A stretch of DNA of 64,000 nt from Hymenobacter negativus (GTDB lineage Bacteria; Bacteroidota; Bacteroidia; Cytophagales; Hymenobacteraceae), in assembly GCF_017571495.1 (NCBI RefSeq), contig NZ_JAGETZ010000001.1, positions 682,001 to 746,000 of the forward strand, written 5' to 3'. Below are positions 39,101 through 48,179 of the stretch, in pieces. Numbering within the stretch: the first letter of the stretch is position 1; every line of letters begins with the position of its first letter. The notes under the pieces are model-generated. The model saw only the letters and a list, made by a program, of their open reading frames with translations, searched no databases and had not been told where the DNA came from. Both the position numbers and the translations under genes were made by a program.

Positions 39101-39487
39101 TTAGGCTTTCCACAGCTCTTGCTGCACCTGCTTGCCTACGGTGAGCATGATGCGAACGGGGTTTGGAATCAGCGTGATGCGGGCTTCCTTACCGGGATAT
39201 TTTTCGGAATCAACCCAAACGCCTTCTTTGGGTGAGGGCGTGGAGCCGGGCGTGCTGGGCAGGTAGGCGGTGGGCAGCAACACGTCGGTGTCCGACTTCA
39301 GGTCGGTGTGCACTTTGTCGAGGGCTGTTTCCAGAAAGTCGCCGTACTCGTCGTTGAAGTCGTCTTCGAGGTCGTGCAGGGCCTCTTCTACGTCGTCGTA
39401 GCGGGCATCGTCGTACTTCAGCGTGTGCAGTTCGGCCTTCTTTTCAATCAGGGCCACGAGGGCGCGGTTCAGTTCTTCAGTATTCAT
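39101..39487 (-). CDS. Hypothetical acidic protein, 128 aa
   Basis: A soluble, strongly acidic N-terminal half predicted to be helical (VEEALHDLEDDFNDEYGDFL) is followed by a less charged segment with the pattern LLPTAYLPSTPGSTPSPKEG. It ends PNPVRIMLTVGKQVQQELWK. I believe it is a conserved Bacteroidota protein but cannot name a family. It is upstream of DUF952 on the same strand, separated by the inverted repeat. Confidence 0.72.
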   Translation of the reverse strand: MNTEELNRALVALIEKKAELHTLKYDDARYDDVEEALHDLEDDFNDEYGDFLETALDKVHTDLKSDTDVLLPTAYLPSTPGSTPSPKEGVWVDSEKYPGKEARITLIPNPVRIMLTVGKQVQQELWKA

Positions 39488-39656
39488 TGGGTGGCGCTAA
39501 GGCAGATGATTGCCTGCAAAAATGGGAAGGTTTTGGCAAACCTACGCTGCATGCCGCGCGCAGCGACGCCGCGGCCCGGCAAATTCGGCGCGATACCAAT
39601 CAAAACCGTATTTTTACTTCGATTAACCACCCACCCCCAAATCTCCTTCTTCGCCT

Positions 39657-40790
39657 ATGCAAACCATGACCTCGCCCGAAGTGCTGGCCCAGCCCGCCCA
39701 GGATTTTCTCCCGCTGAAAGGCACCGATTTCGTTGAATTCTACGTCGGCAACGCCAAGCAGTCGGCTTACTACTACCAAGCGGCTTTTGGCTACGAGCTA
39801 GTGGCCTACGCCGGCCCCGAAACCGGCCTGCGCGACCGCGCCAGCTACGTGCTTCAGCAGGGCAAAATCCGGCTGGTGCTCACCACTTCCCTCCTGCCCG
39901 ACTCCGAAATTACCCAGCACGTAGCTAAGCACGGCGACGGCGTGAAGGTGATGGCCCTCTGGGTGGACGATGCCCGCAAGTCGTGGGAAGAAACCACTAA
40001 GCGCGGCGCCAAGTCGGCTTTTGAGCCCTACACCATTGAGGATGAGCATGGTTCTGTCACGCTCTCGGGCATCTACACCTACGGCGAATCCATCCACACC
40101 TTCGTAGACCGCACCAATTATTCCGGCCCGTTCATGCCCGGCTACGTGGCCAAGAGCAGCGGAGTGCCACAGGGTAATCCGGTGGGCCTGCTGCACGTCG
40201 ACCACTGCGTGGGCAATGTGGGCTGGGGCGAAATGAACCAGTGGGTGAAGTTTTACGAGGACGTGATGGGCTTCAAGCTGCTCCTCACCTTCGACGACGA
40301 AGACATTTCGACCGAATATTCGGCCTTGATGTCGAAAGTGGTTTCCAATGGCAATGGCTATGTCAAATTTCCCATCAACGAGCCCGCCGAAGGCAAGAAG
40401 AAGTCGCAGATTGAGGAGTACCTCGATTACTACCACTCGCCTGGTGTGCAGCACATTGCCATCGCTACCAAGGACATTCGCGCAACGGTAACGGAGTTGC
40501 GCCGCCGTGGCGTGGAGTTCCTGACCGTGCCCGGCGCCTACTACGAGGACCTTCTGGAGCGCATCGGCGCCATTGATGAAGACCTGGAATCGTTGAAAGC
40601 TCTGAACCTGCTCGTAGACCGCGACGAGGAAGGCTACCTGCTCCAGATTTTTACCAAACCCGTGGAGGACCGGCCTACCGTGTTCTACGAAATCATCCAG
40701 CGTAAAGGTGCCAAGAGCTTCGGCAAAGGCAACTTCAAAGCGCTGTTTGAGAGCATTGAGCGCGAGCAGGCCTTGCGCGGCAATCTGTAA
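39657..40790 (+). CDS. hppD: 4-Hydroxyphenylpyruvate dioxygenase, 377 aa
   Basis: HPPD converts 4-hydroxyphenylpyruvate to homogentisate with Fe(II) and O2, the second step of tyrosine breakdown. The iron ligands are visible in LLHVDHCVGNVGWGEMNQWV (first His), GVQHIAIATKDI (second His) and VFYEIIQRKGAKSFGKGNF (Glu). The N-terminal half (DFVEFYVGNAKQSAYYYQAA) is the degenerate vicinal-oxygen-chelate repeat. The length is normal. No other homogentisate gene lies in the window. Confidence 0.96.
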   Translation: MQTMTSPEVLAQPAQDFLPLKGTDFVEFYVGNAKQSAYYYQAAFGYELVAYAGPETGLRDRASYVLQQGKIRLVLTTSLLPDSEITQHVAKHGDGVKVMALWVDDARKSWEETTKRGAKSAFEPYTIEDEHGSVTLSGIYTYGESIHTFVDRTNYSGPFMPGYVAKSSGVPQGNPVGLLHVDHCVGNVGWGEMNQWVKFYEDVMGFKLLLTFDDEDISTEYSALMSKVVSNGNGYVKFPINEPAEGKKKSQIEEYLDYYHSPGVQHIAIATKDIRATVTELRRRGVEFLTVPGAYYEDLLERIGAIDEDLESLKALNLLVDRDEEGYLLQIFTKPVEDRPTVFYEIIQRKGAKSFGKGNFKALFESIEREQALRGNL

Positions 40791-40813
40791 GGGCAGGCAA
40801 TTCGCTCATTTAT

Positions 40814-40913
40814 AGAACGCTATGCTGAGCGCAGTCCAGGCATCGCTACTGTGTTACTAAACATTATTAGTAGCATGGGAGTGATGCCTGGGCTGCGCTC
40901 AGCATGGCGTTCT
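40814..40913. repeat. Inverted repeat of the ATGCTGAGCGCAG family, 29 of 31 bp paired
   Basis: The arms 40814-40844 and 40883-40913 pair with two mismatches. The ends AGAACGC and GCGTTCT match those of the 29068 element, but the inner part reads CCAGGCATC instead of CGAAGCAGC. It lies 24 bases after the hppD stop and 17 bases before the next ATG. Confidence 0.9.
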
Positions 40914-40929
40914 GGCTTTATATTGCACG

Positions 40930-42177
40930 ATGCCCAGATTTATTTACCCTCTAGCCTTATTGGTTTCACTGGCTCCCATTCAGGCCAAAGCCCAAAACGG
41001 CTGCACCGACCCGCGCGCCACCAATTACAACCCCAGCGCTACCAGCAACGACGGCTCCTGCCAATATGCCATCACCACAACCACACTGGTTACTAAAACG
41101 CCGTTAGCCAGCGCCGTACCCGAAAGCTCGGGACTGCAATTCACCAGCCAGGGTTTGTGGACCTTCAACGACAGCGGCAATACGCCTATCTTGTTCAAGG
41201 TCGATTCTACGTCGGGCAGCGTGGTGCAACAGGTAACCATTACCAATTTCCCCAACGTGGACTGGGAGGACATTGCCGCCGATGCGCAGAGCCTCTACGT
41301 AGGCGACTTCGGCAACAACGATGGCAACCGGCGCGACCTGAAGGTGTTGCGGGTGCAAAAATCGGCCATCGGCACCGCCCCTATGGAATCGGTTGCGGCG
41401 CAGGCCATCAACTTCAGCTACCCTGACCAGACAAATTTCAGCCCTGGCACCAACAACCACAATTTCGACTGCGAGGCCTTCTTTTACGCCAACGATTCGC
41501 TGCACCTGTTCACAAAGAACTGGGCCGACCTGCGCACCAAGTACTACACCATTCCGGCGCAGCCCGGCACCTACGTCGCGCACCTCAAAGGCAGTTTCAA
41601 CACCAATGGCCTCATCACCGGTGCCGACCTCAACGCAGCCGGCACCGGCGCAGGCCTGCTGGGCTACAACAGCGGCACCGGGGCCACCTTTCTGTGGCTG
41701 CTGTCGGATTTCAGCAATGGGCAGTTTTTGCGCGGCAACAAGCGCCGGATTGAACTGCCCAATGCTCTGTTCATCGGGCAAGCCGAGGGACTTGCCTTCG
41801 TAGACCAATACCGCGTGTTTATTTCTAATGAGCGGATTGTCAATATTATCACGGTACCACAGCGACTGTACGCGCTGAATACCCAGCCCTGGCTCGCGCC
41901 GGCCGTTCCCACGGCCACAGTTGCAGCAGCAATCGCCGGATTCAGCATCACGCCCAATCCTGCCCGGCAAACGATTCGCGTTGAGCGGGCCGCGGGGCCG
42001 GCTGGCGAGTTGGTGCTCACGCTGCTGGACATGCAGGGCCGTACCGCTTGCTCGGCCAAAATGCCACCCGGCAGCGCCACGCAGACGCTGGACGTAGCGC
42101 CGCTTTCTGCCGGCATGTATCTGTTGAAAATTGAATCTGCGGCCGGTATTTCCTCGCAGAAAATCGAAATTCCCTAG
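40930..42177 (+). CDS. T9SS-secreted protein with Cys-rich CTDPxAxNYNP motif and sorting domain, 415 aa
   Basis: A signal peptide (FIYPLALLVSLAPIQAKA) is followed directly by NGCTDPRATNYNPSATSNDG, a short two-cysteine motif that is often repeated in Flavobacteriia surface proteins but occurs once here. The middle (about 45-320) contains NDSGNTPILFKVD, NVDWEDIAADAQSLYVGDFG and FDCEAFFYANDSL, similar to esterase-like or phytase-like beta-propeller proteins. From about 335 a type IX sorting domain (TPNPARQTIRVERA and LSAGMYLLKIES) directs export across the outer membrane and surface attachment. Enzyme activity is not certain. Confidence 0.87.
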   Translation: MPRFIYPLALLVSLAPIQAKAQNGCTDPRATNYNPSATSNDGSCQYAITTTTLVTKTPLASAVPESSGLQFTSQGLWTFNDSGNTPILFKVDSTSGSVVQQVTITNFPNVDWEDIAADAQSLYVGDFGNNDGNRRDLKVLRVQKSAIGTAPMESVAAQAINFSYPDQTNFSPGTNNHNFDCEAFFYANDSLHLFTKNWADLRTKYYTIPAQPGTYVAHLKGSFNTNGLITGADLNAAGTGAGLLGYNSGTGATFLWLLSDFSNGQFLRGNKRRIELPNALFIGQAEGLAFVDQYRVFISNERIVNIITVPQRLYALNTQPWLAPAVPTATVAAAIAGFSITPNPARQTIRVERAAGPAGELVLTLLDMQGRTACSAKMPPGSATQTLDVAPLSAGMYLLKIESAAGISSQKIEIP

Positions 42178-42297
42178 CCCATGTTTCGCCTAATTAGCTT
42201 ATTAGAGCGGTAACCGAGGCCCTGCGGTTTTTCCGTCCAAACCTCTTTCCTTTACGGCCGTTTCTGACCCCAACCGAAACCCTTTTTCTTTCTCCCA

Positions 42298-44034
42298 ATG
42301 GCTCTTGCCCCCGAAATCCAAAACACCATCAATACCTGGCTGACGCCCGCCTACGACGCCCAGACGCAAGCCGCCATCCGCGAAATGCAGGCCAGCGGCC
42401 AAGACGACGCCCTCACCGATGCCTTCTACCGCAGCCTCGAATTTGGTACCGGCGGCCTGCGCGGGGTGATGGGTCCTGGCTCGAACCGCATGAACCGCTA
42501 CACGCTGGGTATGGCCACCCAAGGCCTGTGCAACTACCTGCTGCAGAGCTTTCCCGGCCAGGAAATCAAAGTAGCCATTGCCCACGACAGCCGCAACAAC
42601 AGCCCCGAGTTTGCCGAAATCGCCGCTGGCATTTTCTCCGCCAACGGCATCACCGTTTACCTGTTTGAGGCCCTGCGGCCCACGCCGGAGCTGTCATTTG
42701 CTATCCGGGAGCTGAGATGCCAAAGCGGCTGTGTCATAACGGCTTCGCACAATCCCAAGGAGTACAACGGCTACAAAGTGTACTGGAACGACGGCTCCCA
42801 GGTGGTGGCCCCACATGATACCAATATCATTATTGAGGTCAACAAAATCACCAGCCCCAGCGAGGTGAAGTTTGAGGCCGACCCGTCGAAAATCGTCCGC
42901 ATTGGCGCCAATGTTGACGCCAAGTATTTCGCCGAAGCCAAGAAGCTCAGCATCGACCCGGCCGCCATTCAGCGCCAGCACGACTTGAACATTGTGTACA
43001 CGCCCATCCACGGCTCGGGCATCACGCTGGTGCCGGGCTTGCTGCGCGAATTCGGCTTCACCAACGTGAACGTGGTGCAGGCCCAGGCTACTCCCGACGG
43101 CAACTTCCCCACCGTGCAGTCGCCCAACCCAGAGGAAAAAAGCGCCATGCAACTGGCCCTCGACCAAGCCCAGGCCACCAATGCCGACATCGTACTGGCC
43201 ACCGACCCCGACGCCGACCGCGTGGGTGTTGGCGTGAAAAACAACGAGGGCGAATGGGTGCTACTCAATGGCAACCAAACGGCCGCTGTGCTCACCAACT
43301 ACCTCCTCTCGGCTCGGCACCGCGCCGGCACGGCTACCCCCCAGGATTTCATCGTGTACACCATTGTGACCAGCGAAATCCTGGGCGACATTGCCCGCCA
43401 GCACCAGGTGAAGAGCTACCAGACGCTCACCGGTTTCAAGTACATTGCCGGCCTCATCCGCGACCTGGAAGGACAGGAGAAATATATCGGCGGCGGCGAG
43501 GAAAGCTACGGCTTCCTCATTGGCGATTTTGTACGCGATAAGGACGCCATCTCGGCCTGCGCGCTGGTGGCCGAAATGGCCGCCGTGGCTAAGGACCGGG
43601 GCCGCACCCTCTACCAGGAAATGGTGGAAATGTATGCCCACTACGGCCTCTACGTGGAAGACCTGATTTCCCTTACCAAAAAAGGCCAGCGCGGCGCCGA
43701 GGAAATTCAGGAAATGATGGCCAGCCTACGCGCCAACCCTCCGCAGCAAATTGCTGGCTTGAAAGTGGTAGAAATCCGCGACTACAAAACCGGCAAAATC
43801 CACAACCTCAGCACCGGTGCTACTACCGAAACCGGCCTGGAAAGCTCCAATGTGCTCCAGTTCCTCACCGAAGACGGCAGCAAAATTTCGGCTCGTCCCA
43901 GCGGCACCGAGCCCAAAATCAAGTTCTATTTCAGCGTGAAGCAGCCGCTGAAATCAGTAGTGGATTACGACTTGGCGCAACGCTTGGGCCATGATAAAAT
44001 CAAGGCGATTATTGCGGATATGAAGCTGCAATAG
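42298..44034 (+). CDS. Phospho-sugar mutase (phosphoglucomutase/phosphomannomutase family), 578 aa
   Basis: An alpha-D-phosphohexomutase, moving phosphate between C1 and C6 of glucose or mannose. The N-terminal FGTGGLRGVMGPGSNRMN loop, the active-site serine in CVITASHNPKEYNGYKVYW, the metal loop TDPDADRVGVGV, the sugar loop GGGEESYGFL and the phosphate loop SARPSGTEPKIKFY are all present. Length near 580 marks the PgmB/ManB-like group common in Bacteroidota and Firmicutes. Its TAG stop is also the first base triplet of the long inverted repeat at 44032. Confidence 0.95.
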   Translation: MALAPEIQNTINTWLTPAYDAQTQAAIREMQASGQDDALTDAFYRSLEFGTGGLRGVMGPGSNRMNRYTLGMATQGLCNYLLQSFPGQEIKVAIAHDSRNNSPEFAEIAAGIFSANGITVYLFEALRPTPELSFAIRELRCQSGCVITASHNPKEYNGYKVYWNDGSQVVAPHDTNIIIEVNKITSPSEVKFEADPSKIVRIGANVDAKYFAEAKKLSIDPAAIQRQHDLNIVYTPIHGSGITLVPGLLREFGFTNVNVVQAQATPDGNFPTVQSPNPEEKSAMQLALDQAQATNADIVLATDPDADRVGVGVKNNEGEWVLLNGNQTAAVLTNYLLSARHRAGTATPQDFIVYTIVTSEILGDIARQHQVKSYQTLTGFKYIAGLIRDLEGQEKYIGGGEESYGFLIGDFVRDKDAISACALVAEMAAVAKDRGRTLYQEMVEMYAHYGLYVEDLISLTKKGQRGAEEIQEMMASLRANPPQQIAGLKVVEIRDYKTGKIHNLSTGATTETGLESSNVLQFLTEDGSKISARPSGTEPKIKFYFSVKQPLKSVVDYDLAQRLGHDKIKAIIADMKLQ

Positions 44035-44149
44035 CACAAGGTTTTGCGAGATTAAACCAGAACGGTCCTGCTGAGCGTAGCCGAAGCATCTCTACTGCGA
44101 GGATAAATAATTACTCCGGTAGAAATGCTTCAGCTACGCTCAGCAGGAC
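44032..44149. repeat. Left boundary repeat: palindrome of the CTGCTGAGCGTAG family plus 68-bp outer arm
   Basis: 44065-44095 pairs with 44119-44149 as a near-complete palindrome. The longer stretch 44032-44099 (TAGCACAAGGTTTTGCGAGA onward) is also repeated, inverted, at 44480-44547 with 62 of 68 matches; all six differences are transitions. The outer arm starts exactly at the stop codon of the mutase gene. Confidence 0.9.
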
Positions 44150-44170
44150 TTTTTTAGTCCACAGTTCCCA

Positions 44171-44454
44171 ATGTTCCACAACAAGAATATTCTATATTTG
44201 CTACTGCTAATAGAGCTTGTGTTTTTCTTTCTTTTCAGAAATAATTCTGACGGGGAAATGGCAGCAATTTATACATGGATTTAATTATATAGCTAATACT
44301 GTTTGATATACTTTTGATTTTATTAACCTCCATTAATTATTTACGTTCAAAACTACAAAGCCTCAGTGAAGCTCTCATGCTCATCAATTTGATGGCATTT
44401 TGTGTTTTGGTTGTGGCCCCACTTTCTTTCATGATTATGGTTCGTCTGAGGTGA
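44171..44454 (+). pseudogene. Broken small membrane protein in an AT-rich islet
   Basis: An ATG at 44171 opens a 37-residue frame (NILYLLLLIELVFFFLFRNN, then EMAAIYTWI) ending at TAA 44282-44284. From 44293 another frame reads LILFDILLILLTSINYLRSK and then SEALMLINLMAFCVLVVAPL, SFMIMVRLR, stop at 44452-44454. Removing the 11 bases 44282-44292 (TAATTATATAG) would join both into one protein of about 94 residues with three membrane helices. The region is strongly AT-rich, unlike all flanking genes. No family is recognised. It is the only coding-like content of the gene-free stretch 44035-44544. Confidence 0.5.
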
Positions 44455-44479
44455 AACCCATTGTGAACAATTCTTATGA

Positions 44480-44547
44480 CGTAGCAGAGACGCTTCGACT
44501 ACGCTCAGCAGGACCATTCTGGTTTAACCTCGCAAAACCTTGTGCTA
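44480..44547. repeat. Right boundary repeat, inverted copy of 44032-44099
   Basis: On the minus strand it begins TAGCACAAGGTTTTGCGAGG and continues for 68 bases, with six transitions relative to the left copy. The first three bases are the stop codon of the minus-strand gene at 44545-46707, so both flanking genes end in the same repeat. Confidence 0.9.
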
Positions 44548-46707
44548 CAATCGCACCCCAATGCCTGGCCCCAGCATGTAGAACCACCGGCTGGTACCGA
44601 GCAAATAGCCGCCTCCCAGGTAGAGGGGGAAGGTGAATTTGGCCTCGCGCCGCGTGGGATATACCGAGCCCAGAATCACCACGCCCAGGTCGCGGTTGGT
44701 GCTGCTGCTGCCGAGGTTGAAAGCGTTGAGGGCCACGAAGCCCGCACCAATCTTGTAGGGCCGCAGACGGTTGATTTTATTGGGGCTGTAGAAGCTGAAT
44801 TGCGCCAGCGTGGCCAGCGAGATACCGCCTAGGTCGCCGAAGCCGTCGTCGCCCTGCTTGCGGGTAAGCAGGCCGGCCGGGAAGCTCACGTCAATATCGA
44901 ATTTGTAGCGGCGCTTAAGCACTAGTTCCACCGTCTGGGTGTAGCCGGTTTCGCCGTATTGGCTGGATTGGTGCTTCACCGTGACCACGATGCGGCTCCA
45001 CTCGTCGAGGTCGTAGGTTTTGCGGCCCAGCAGCGAGTTCAGGCTGAGCGGGTCGGTGCGGCACTGCTTGTCGGCGTAGAAGGTGGCACGGGGCGAGTTG
45101 TCGCCGGGGCACACCAGCAGGCTTTCCACGTTGCGCAGCTCAATGAGCTCTCCTTTGGCGTTCAGCGTGCGGATTTCGAAGCTCAGGTACTGCTTGCCAA
45201 ACAGCAACTCGGGGGTATCAATGGCATTGGGGTTGAACTGAAATACGACGTCGCGGATGGTGCCGTCGTACAGCACCGGGCCGTTTAGCTTGGTGATGGG
45301 CCGGGCGGCGTCGCCGTAAGCCACCGATATGAAATCGAGCGGATGCGGCCGCTGGAACTCACGGATGCTCAGGGCGTAGCCTGTTGCCTGACCGGCGTTG
45401 TAAACGTTGCTCTTGCGCTTGTCGAAGCTCACCGGCACTCGCACGCGGTACACCAGCCGGGCGTCGGTTCGCACCGAGGAGTCGGAGGGAATGATGGGCA
45501 AATCCTCGAAGGAGATGCGGGCTTTTTGCAGGCCCTCCCCTTCCAGGCGCACGTCCACGGTTTCGCCGGGGCTCACGCTCAGACTAGGCGTCCACTCGCC
45601 GCCGCGGTGCAGCACCTGCACGTTCCGAATCACGGTTTGCGGCGTAATATCAAGGTTGGTGAGGTAGCGGGCCACGTCATTTTCCTTGATGTAGAGGTAG
45701 CCCTCGGTCTGGCGGTGCGTGTTGTAGGGCCGCAGGTAGCAGAGCACCCGGTCGTTGCTGAGAAACTGCCGGGTATAGATTTCGGCGATGAGCTCCCCAC
45801 CAGGCTCCTCCTGGTCTTCCACGCGGTAGGTGCGGTGCAGCTCGAAACTGCGGCCGTTATCCAGAATCAGTTCCGTGCCCTTGCGGCGGCTGCTTTCGTC
45901 CATGGTCACGCTGCGCTTGTCGGGCGACAGGAAGCGCAGGCGGCTGGCTTTTACGTTGAATTCCTGCTTCAGCACGGGCAGCTGATAGCTGATGCGGTTG
46001 CCCGCCACCAGTGTTGGCCGCTCGGTTTGCAGCTTCACCGCCAGCGAGCGAACGCCTAGCTGGTTTGGCAGTACATGCAGGCGCAGCGTGCCATTGGCTT
46101 CGGCCACCAGCCGGTAGTCGAACTCGGTGCCGCGCACCCATTCGCCGGTGGCGTGGATGTTGCGCGGGTTTGAGCTGGTCAGCTCAAACACTTTTTCTTC
46201 GCCCACAAACAGCTCATTGTCAGCCACGCGCAGCACCAGCGACGTACGGGCCAGCGGCAGCAGCGGCACTATTTCGCGGCGTGGGGTGCGCCCGGCCGAA
46301 TCAGCGGCCTGCTCTACCACCAGGCGCAGGAAGCGGCTGCTGGTCAGGTTAGAGAACTTGAGACGGGTGCGAAAGCCGCCGTCGCCTTCTTTCGTCAGCG
46401 AATCGAGCTGCTGAAAATCAGGGCTGCGGCGCAGGCGGAGCGGCTTGGCGCTGGTAGCTTCGGCCGGATACAGCCGCAGCTCCAGGGTTTCATCATCTTG
46501 CCGAAACCAGAAATACAGCGTGGGCACGCCCTGCACGGCAACGGTATTGTGGGAGAGCAAATAGGTAGCCGTATCGGTGCGTAAGCTTACCTCACGAAGT
46601 ACAGGCGGGCCGACGGATACTACCTGAGCAGCGGAAAAACGCGGTACGAGTCCCAGTAAAATCCCAAAAATGGCGACAACCTCACGGGGGCTCAACGAAG
46701 CAGGCAT
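44545..46707 (-). CDS. Large exported protein with probable outer-membrane end, 720 aa
   Basis: A signal peptide lies at about residues 8-28 (REVVAIFGILLGLVPRFSAA). The body is beta-rich, with no domain I can name. It holds several immunoglobulin-like stretches, such as SLSVSPGETVDVRLEGEGLQ, and a segment with GPVLYDGTIRDVVFQFNPN. A cysteine pair occurs near SLLVCPGDN and DKQCRTDPL. The C-terminus, FPLYLGGGYLLGTSRWFYML followed by GPGIGVRL, resembles the last strands of an outer-membrane barrel, with the preceding Gly/aromatic strands in support. It lies downstream of another barrel-type gene on the same strand. The function is unknown. Confidence 0.78.
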   Translation of the reverse strand: MPASLSPREVVAIFGILLGLVPRFSAAQVVSVGPPVLREVSLRTDTATYLLSHNTVAVQGVPTLYFWFRQDDETLELRLYPAEATSAKPLRLRRSPDFQQLDSLTKEGDGGFRTRLKFSNLTSSRFLRLVVEQAADSAGRTPRREIVPLLPLARTSLVLRVADNELFVGEEKVFELTSSNPRNIHATGEWVRGTEFDYRLVAEANGTLRLHVLPNQLGVRSLAVKLQTERPTLVAGNRISYQLPVLKQEFNVKASRLRFLSPDKRSVTMDESSRRKGTELILDNGRSFELHRTYRVEDQEEPGGELIAEIYTRQFLSNDRVLCYLRPYNTHRQTEGYLYIKENDVARYLTNLDITPQTVIRNVQVLHRGGEWTPSLSVSPGETVDVRLEGEGLQKARISFEDLPIIPSDSSVRTDARLVYRVRVPVSFDKRKSNVYNAGQATGYALSIREFQRPHPLDFISVAYGDAARPITKLNGPVLYDGTIRDVVFQFNPNAIDTPELLFGKQYLSFEIRTLNAKGELIELRNVESLLVCPGDNSPRATFYADKQCRTDPLSLNSLLGRKTYDLDEWSRIVVTVKHQSSQYGETGYTQTVELVLKRRYKFDIDVSFPAGLLTRKQGDDGFGDLGGISLATLAQFSFYSPNKINRLRPYKIGAGFVALNAFNLGSSSTNRDLGVVILGSVYPTRREAKFTFPLYLGGGYLLGTSRWFYMLGPGIGVRL

Positions 46708-46880
46708 CTAATCAAATGGAACGGAAATGTGGCTCCACGCCGGCAAAGGTCGGTTCGGACGGGCCCGGCTGCAAAACCTCGTTTTTAAATTATTGCGATG
46801 ACCAGTCCAAAAAGCGTGGGGGAGGTTGTTGCCAGACCAAATCCGTTGCCCAGGCAGTCCCCTCCCCCAACGCCATCGGG

Positions 46881-47966
46881 TCAGAATACGAAATTGAAGG
46901 ATGCCTGCCCCAAAACTCCACGTAGGTCGCGGCTGCGGTCATTCAGCGGCACGAAGTAGCTGGCTTTGGTATCGAGCAGAATGTGCCGTGTTTTGAGGAT
47001 TTCAAGGCCCAGGCCCAGGTTGAGATTGGGAATGAATTCGTTTCCTTTGTCGCTATTGCGGTTCAGGATGAAGCCGCCAAGCTGGTAGCTGGTGTACAGG
47101 TTCAGATACCGGCGCCGGCCCCGGCCAAAGTTGCGCGGGTAAAAATCCTGGCCAAAGTTGATGACAAACAGCTCGTTGACGAAATCTTCGTCCGTCGAAT
47201 TCTTTTCCGTTGGCCGGTACACGCCCAGGTTCAGGTAGCTCTTGCCCCGCGTAACCAGGTATTTGAGCGCGTAGCCCTGATAAACCGAGCTGGTCAGGCC
47301 CACCTTGGGATTATCGAGGCGCAGGTAGCCGTATTCCACGCCCGGCATGTTCACGAAGCTAACCCGGCGATTACCTGTGGGAAAGCTCACCTCGTCGTAG
47401 AGTCGCAACGACACATACGCCTGGCCCGCATGCCCGTTGATGGCGGCCAGCTGCTGGCGCAAATCGGCCAGCCGGTTGGTGGTACGCTCCACTTCGCGGC
47501 GCAGCTCTGCCCGCTCATCCTTGCTACCGGCAGCCGTGCCCAGCTGCTGCTGCAACGTCGCCAGCTGCGTCACGTCTCGCTGCTCTTCCGCGCTGAGCTC
47601 CCCAACGCGCCCACCCAGGTCGTGGGCGTTAAGGTTGTTTTCGAGCACAAAGCCCATGGCAGTTGTCAGCGAATCGAGGCGAACCAAATCGGACTTGGGC
47701 AGCGCAAATTCTGCCTTCAGCTGCGATGGGGTTTCTTCCTGCTTCTGCACCCGCACTGAGCGCTTCCGGATAAAAGCCGTGAGCGCAGTGCGGGCTTCCG
47801 GAAACTTTGTGACGGCCAGTGTGAGGTGCTTCTGCGTTTCGTAGGTCGCGTCGGAATCCAGGTCGGACATTCTGGACTGAGCAGCTGCCGGCGCAGGGCT
47901 GAGCAGTACTCCCAGCAGGATGGTAAACGCGCCGCACCGGCCCCATTTTGTAGTTAAGGTATTCAT
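46881..47966 (-). CDS. DUF4349-like coiled-coil domain plus outer-membrane barrel-like end, 361 aa
   Basis: The signal peptide is GAFTILLGVLLSPAPAAAQS. Residues about 45-205 recall DUF4349: a strand before RTALTAFIRKRSVRVQ, then SDLVRLDSLTTAMGFVLENN, a coiled coil (REVERTTNRLADLRQQLAAI) and QAYVSLRLYDEVSFP. From about 215 the sequence has alternating aromatic strands (RRYLNLYTSYQLGGFIL, LGLGLEILKTRHILLDTKAS) and ends in ASFNFVF, a typical terminal beta signal for outer-membrane barrels. DUF4349 proteins are usually inner-membrane anchored, so the combination is unusual. Homology to DUF4349 is by pattern only. Confidence 0.75.
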   Translation of the reverse strand: MNTLTTKWGRCGAFTILLGVLLSPAPAAAQSRMSDLDSDATYETQKHLTLAVTKFPEARTALTAFIRKRSVRVQKQEETPSQLKAEFALPKSDLVRLDSLTTAMGFVLENNLNAHDLGGRVGELSAEEQRDVTQLATLQQQLGTAAGSKDERAELRREVERTTNRLADLRQQLAAINGHAGQAYVSLRLYDEVSFPTGNRRVSFVNMPGVEYGYLRLDNPKVGLTSSVYQGYALKYLVTRGKSYLNLGVYRPTEKNSTDEDFVNELFVINFGQDFYPRNFGRGRRRYLNLYTSYQLGGFILNRNSDKGNEFIPNLNLGLGLEILKTRHILLDTKASYFVPLNDRSRDLRGVLGQASFNFVF

Positions 47967-48179
47967 TGTTGCTTCCGCTTGGGTTATTCCTGCCAGCAGC
48001 GACAGGAAGCGAAAGGTAGCGGGGCAGCTCAGCGGTAATCAATGCGATTCTTACTTACCTGGGACCTTTACAACCTTTGAAAGCAACATCACAACTTTTT
48101 ACAAATCAGTGATTCACAGTAAATATCAAGCATGAAAAAGGGATTTTCCAAACAGCGTTTTACTGCCCTATTACCAGGG

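Noticed and set aside
44400..44636. Open frame of 78 codons across the right repeat of the AT-rich islet
   Set aside because: It crosses the inverted repeat and the end of the opposite gene. The product has no consistent features, and the hydrophobic frames of the broken protein explain the region better.
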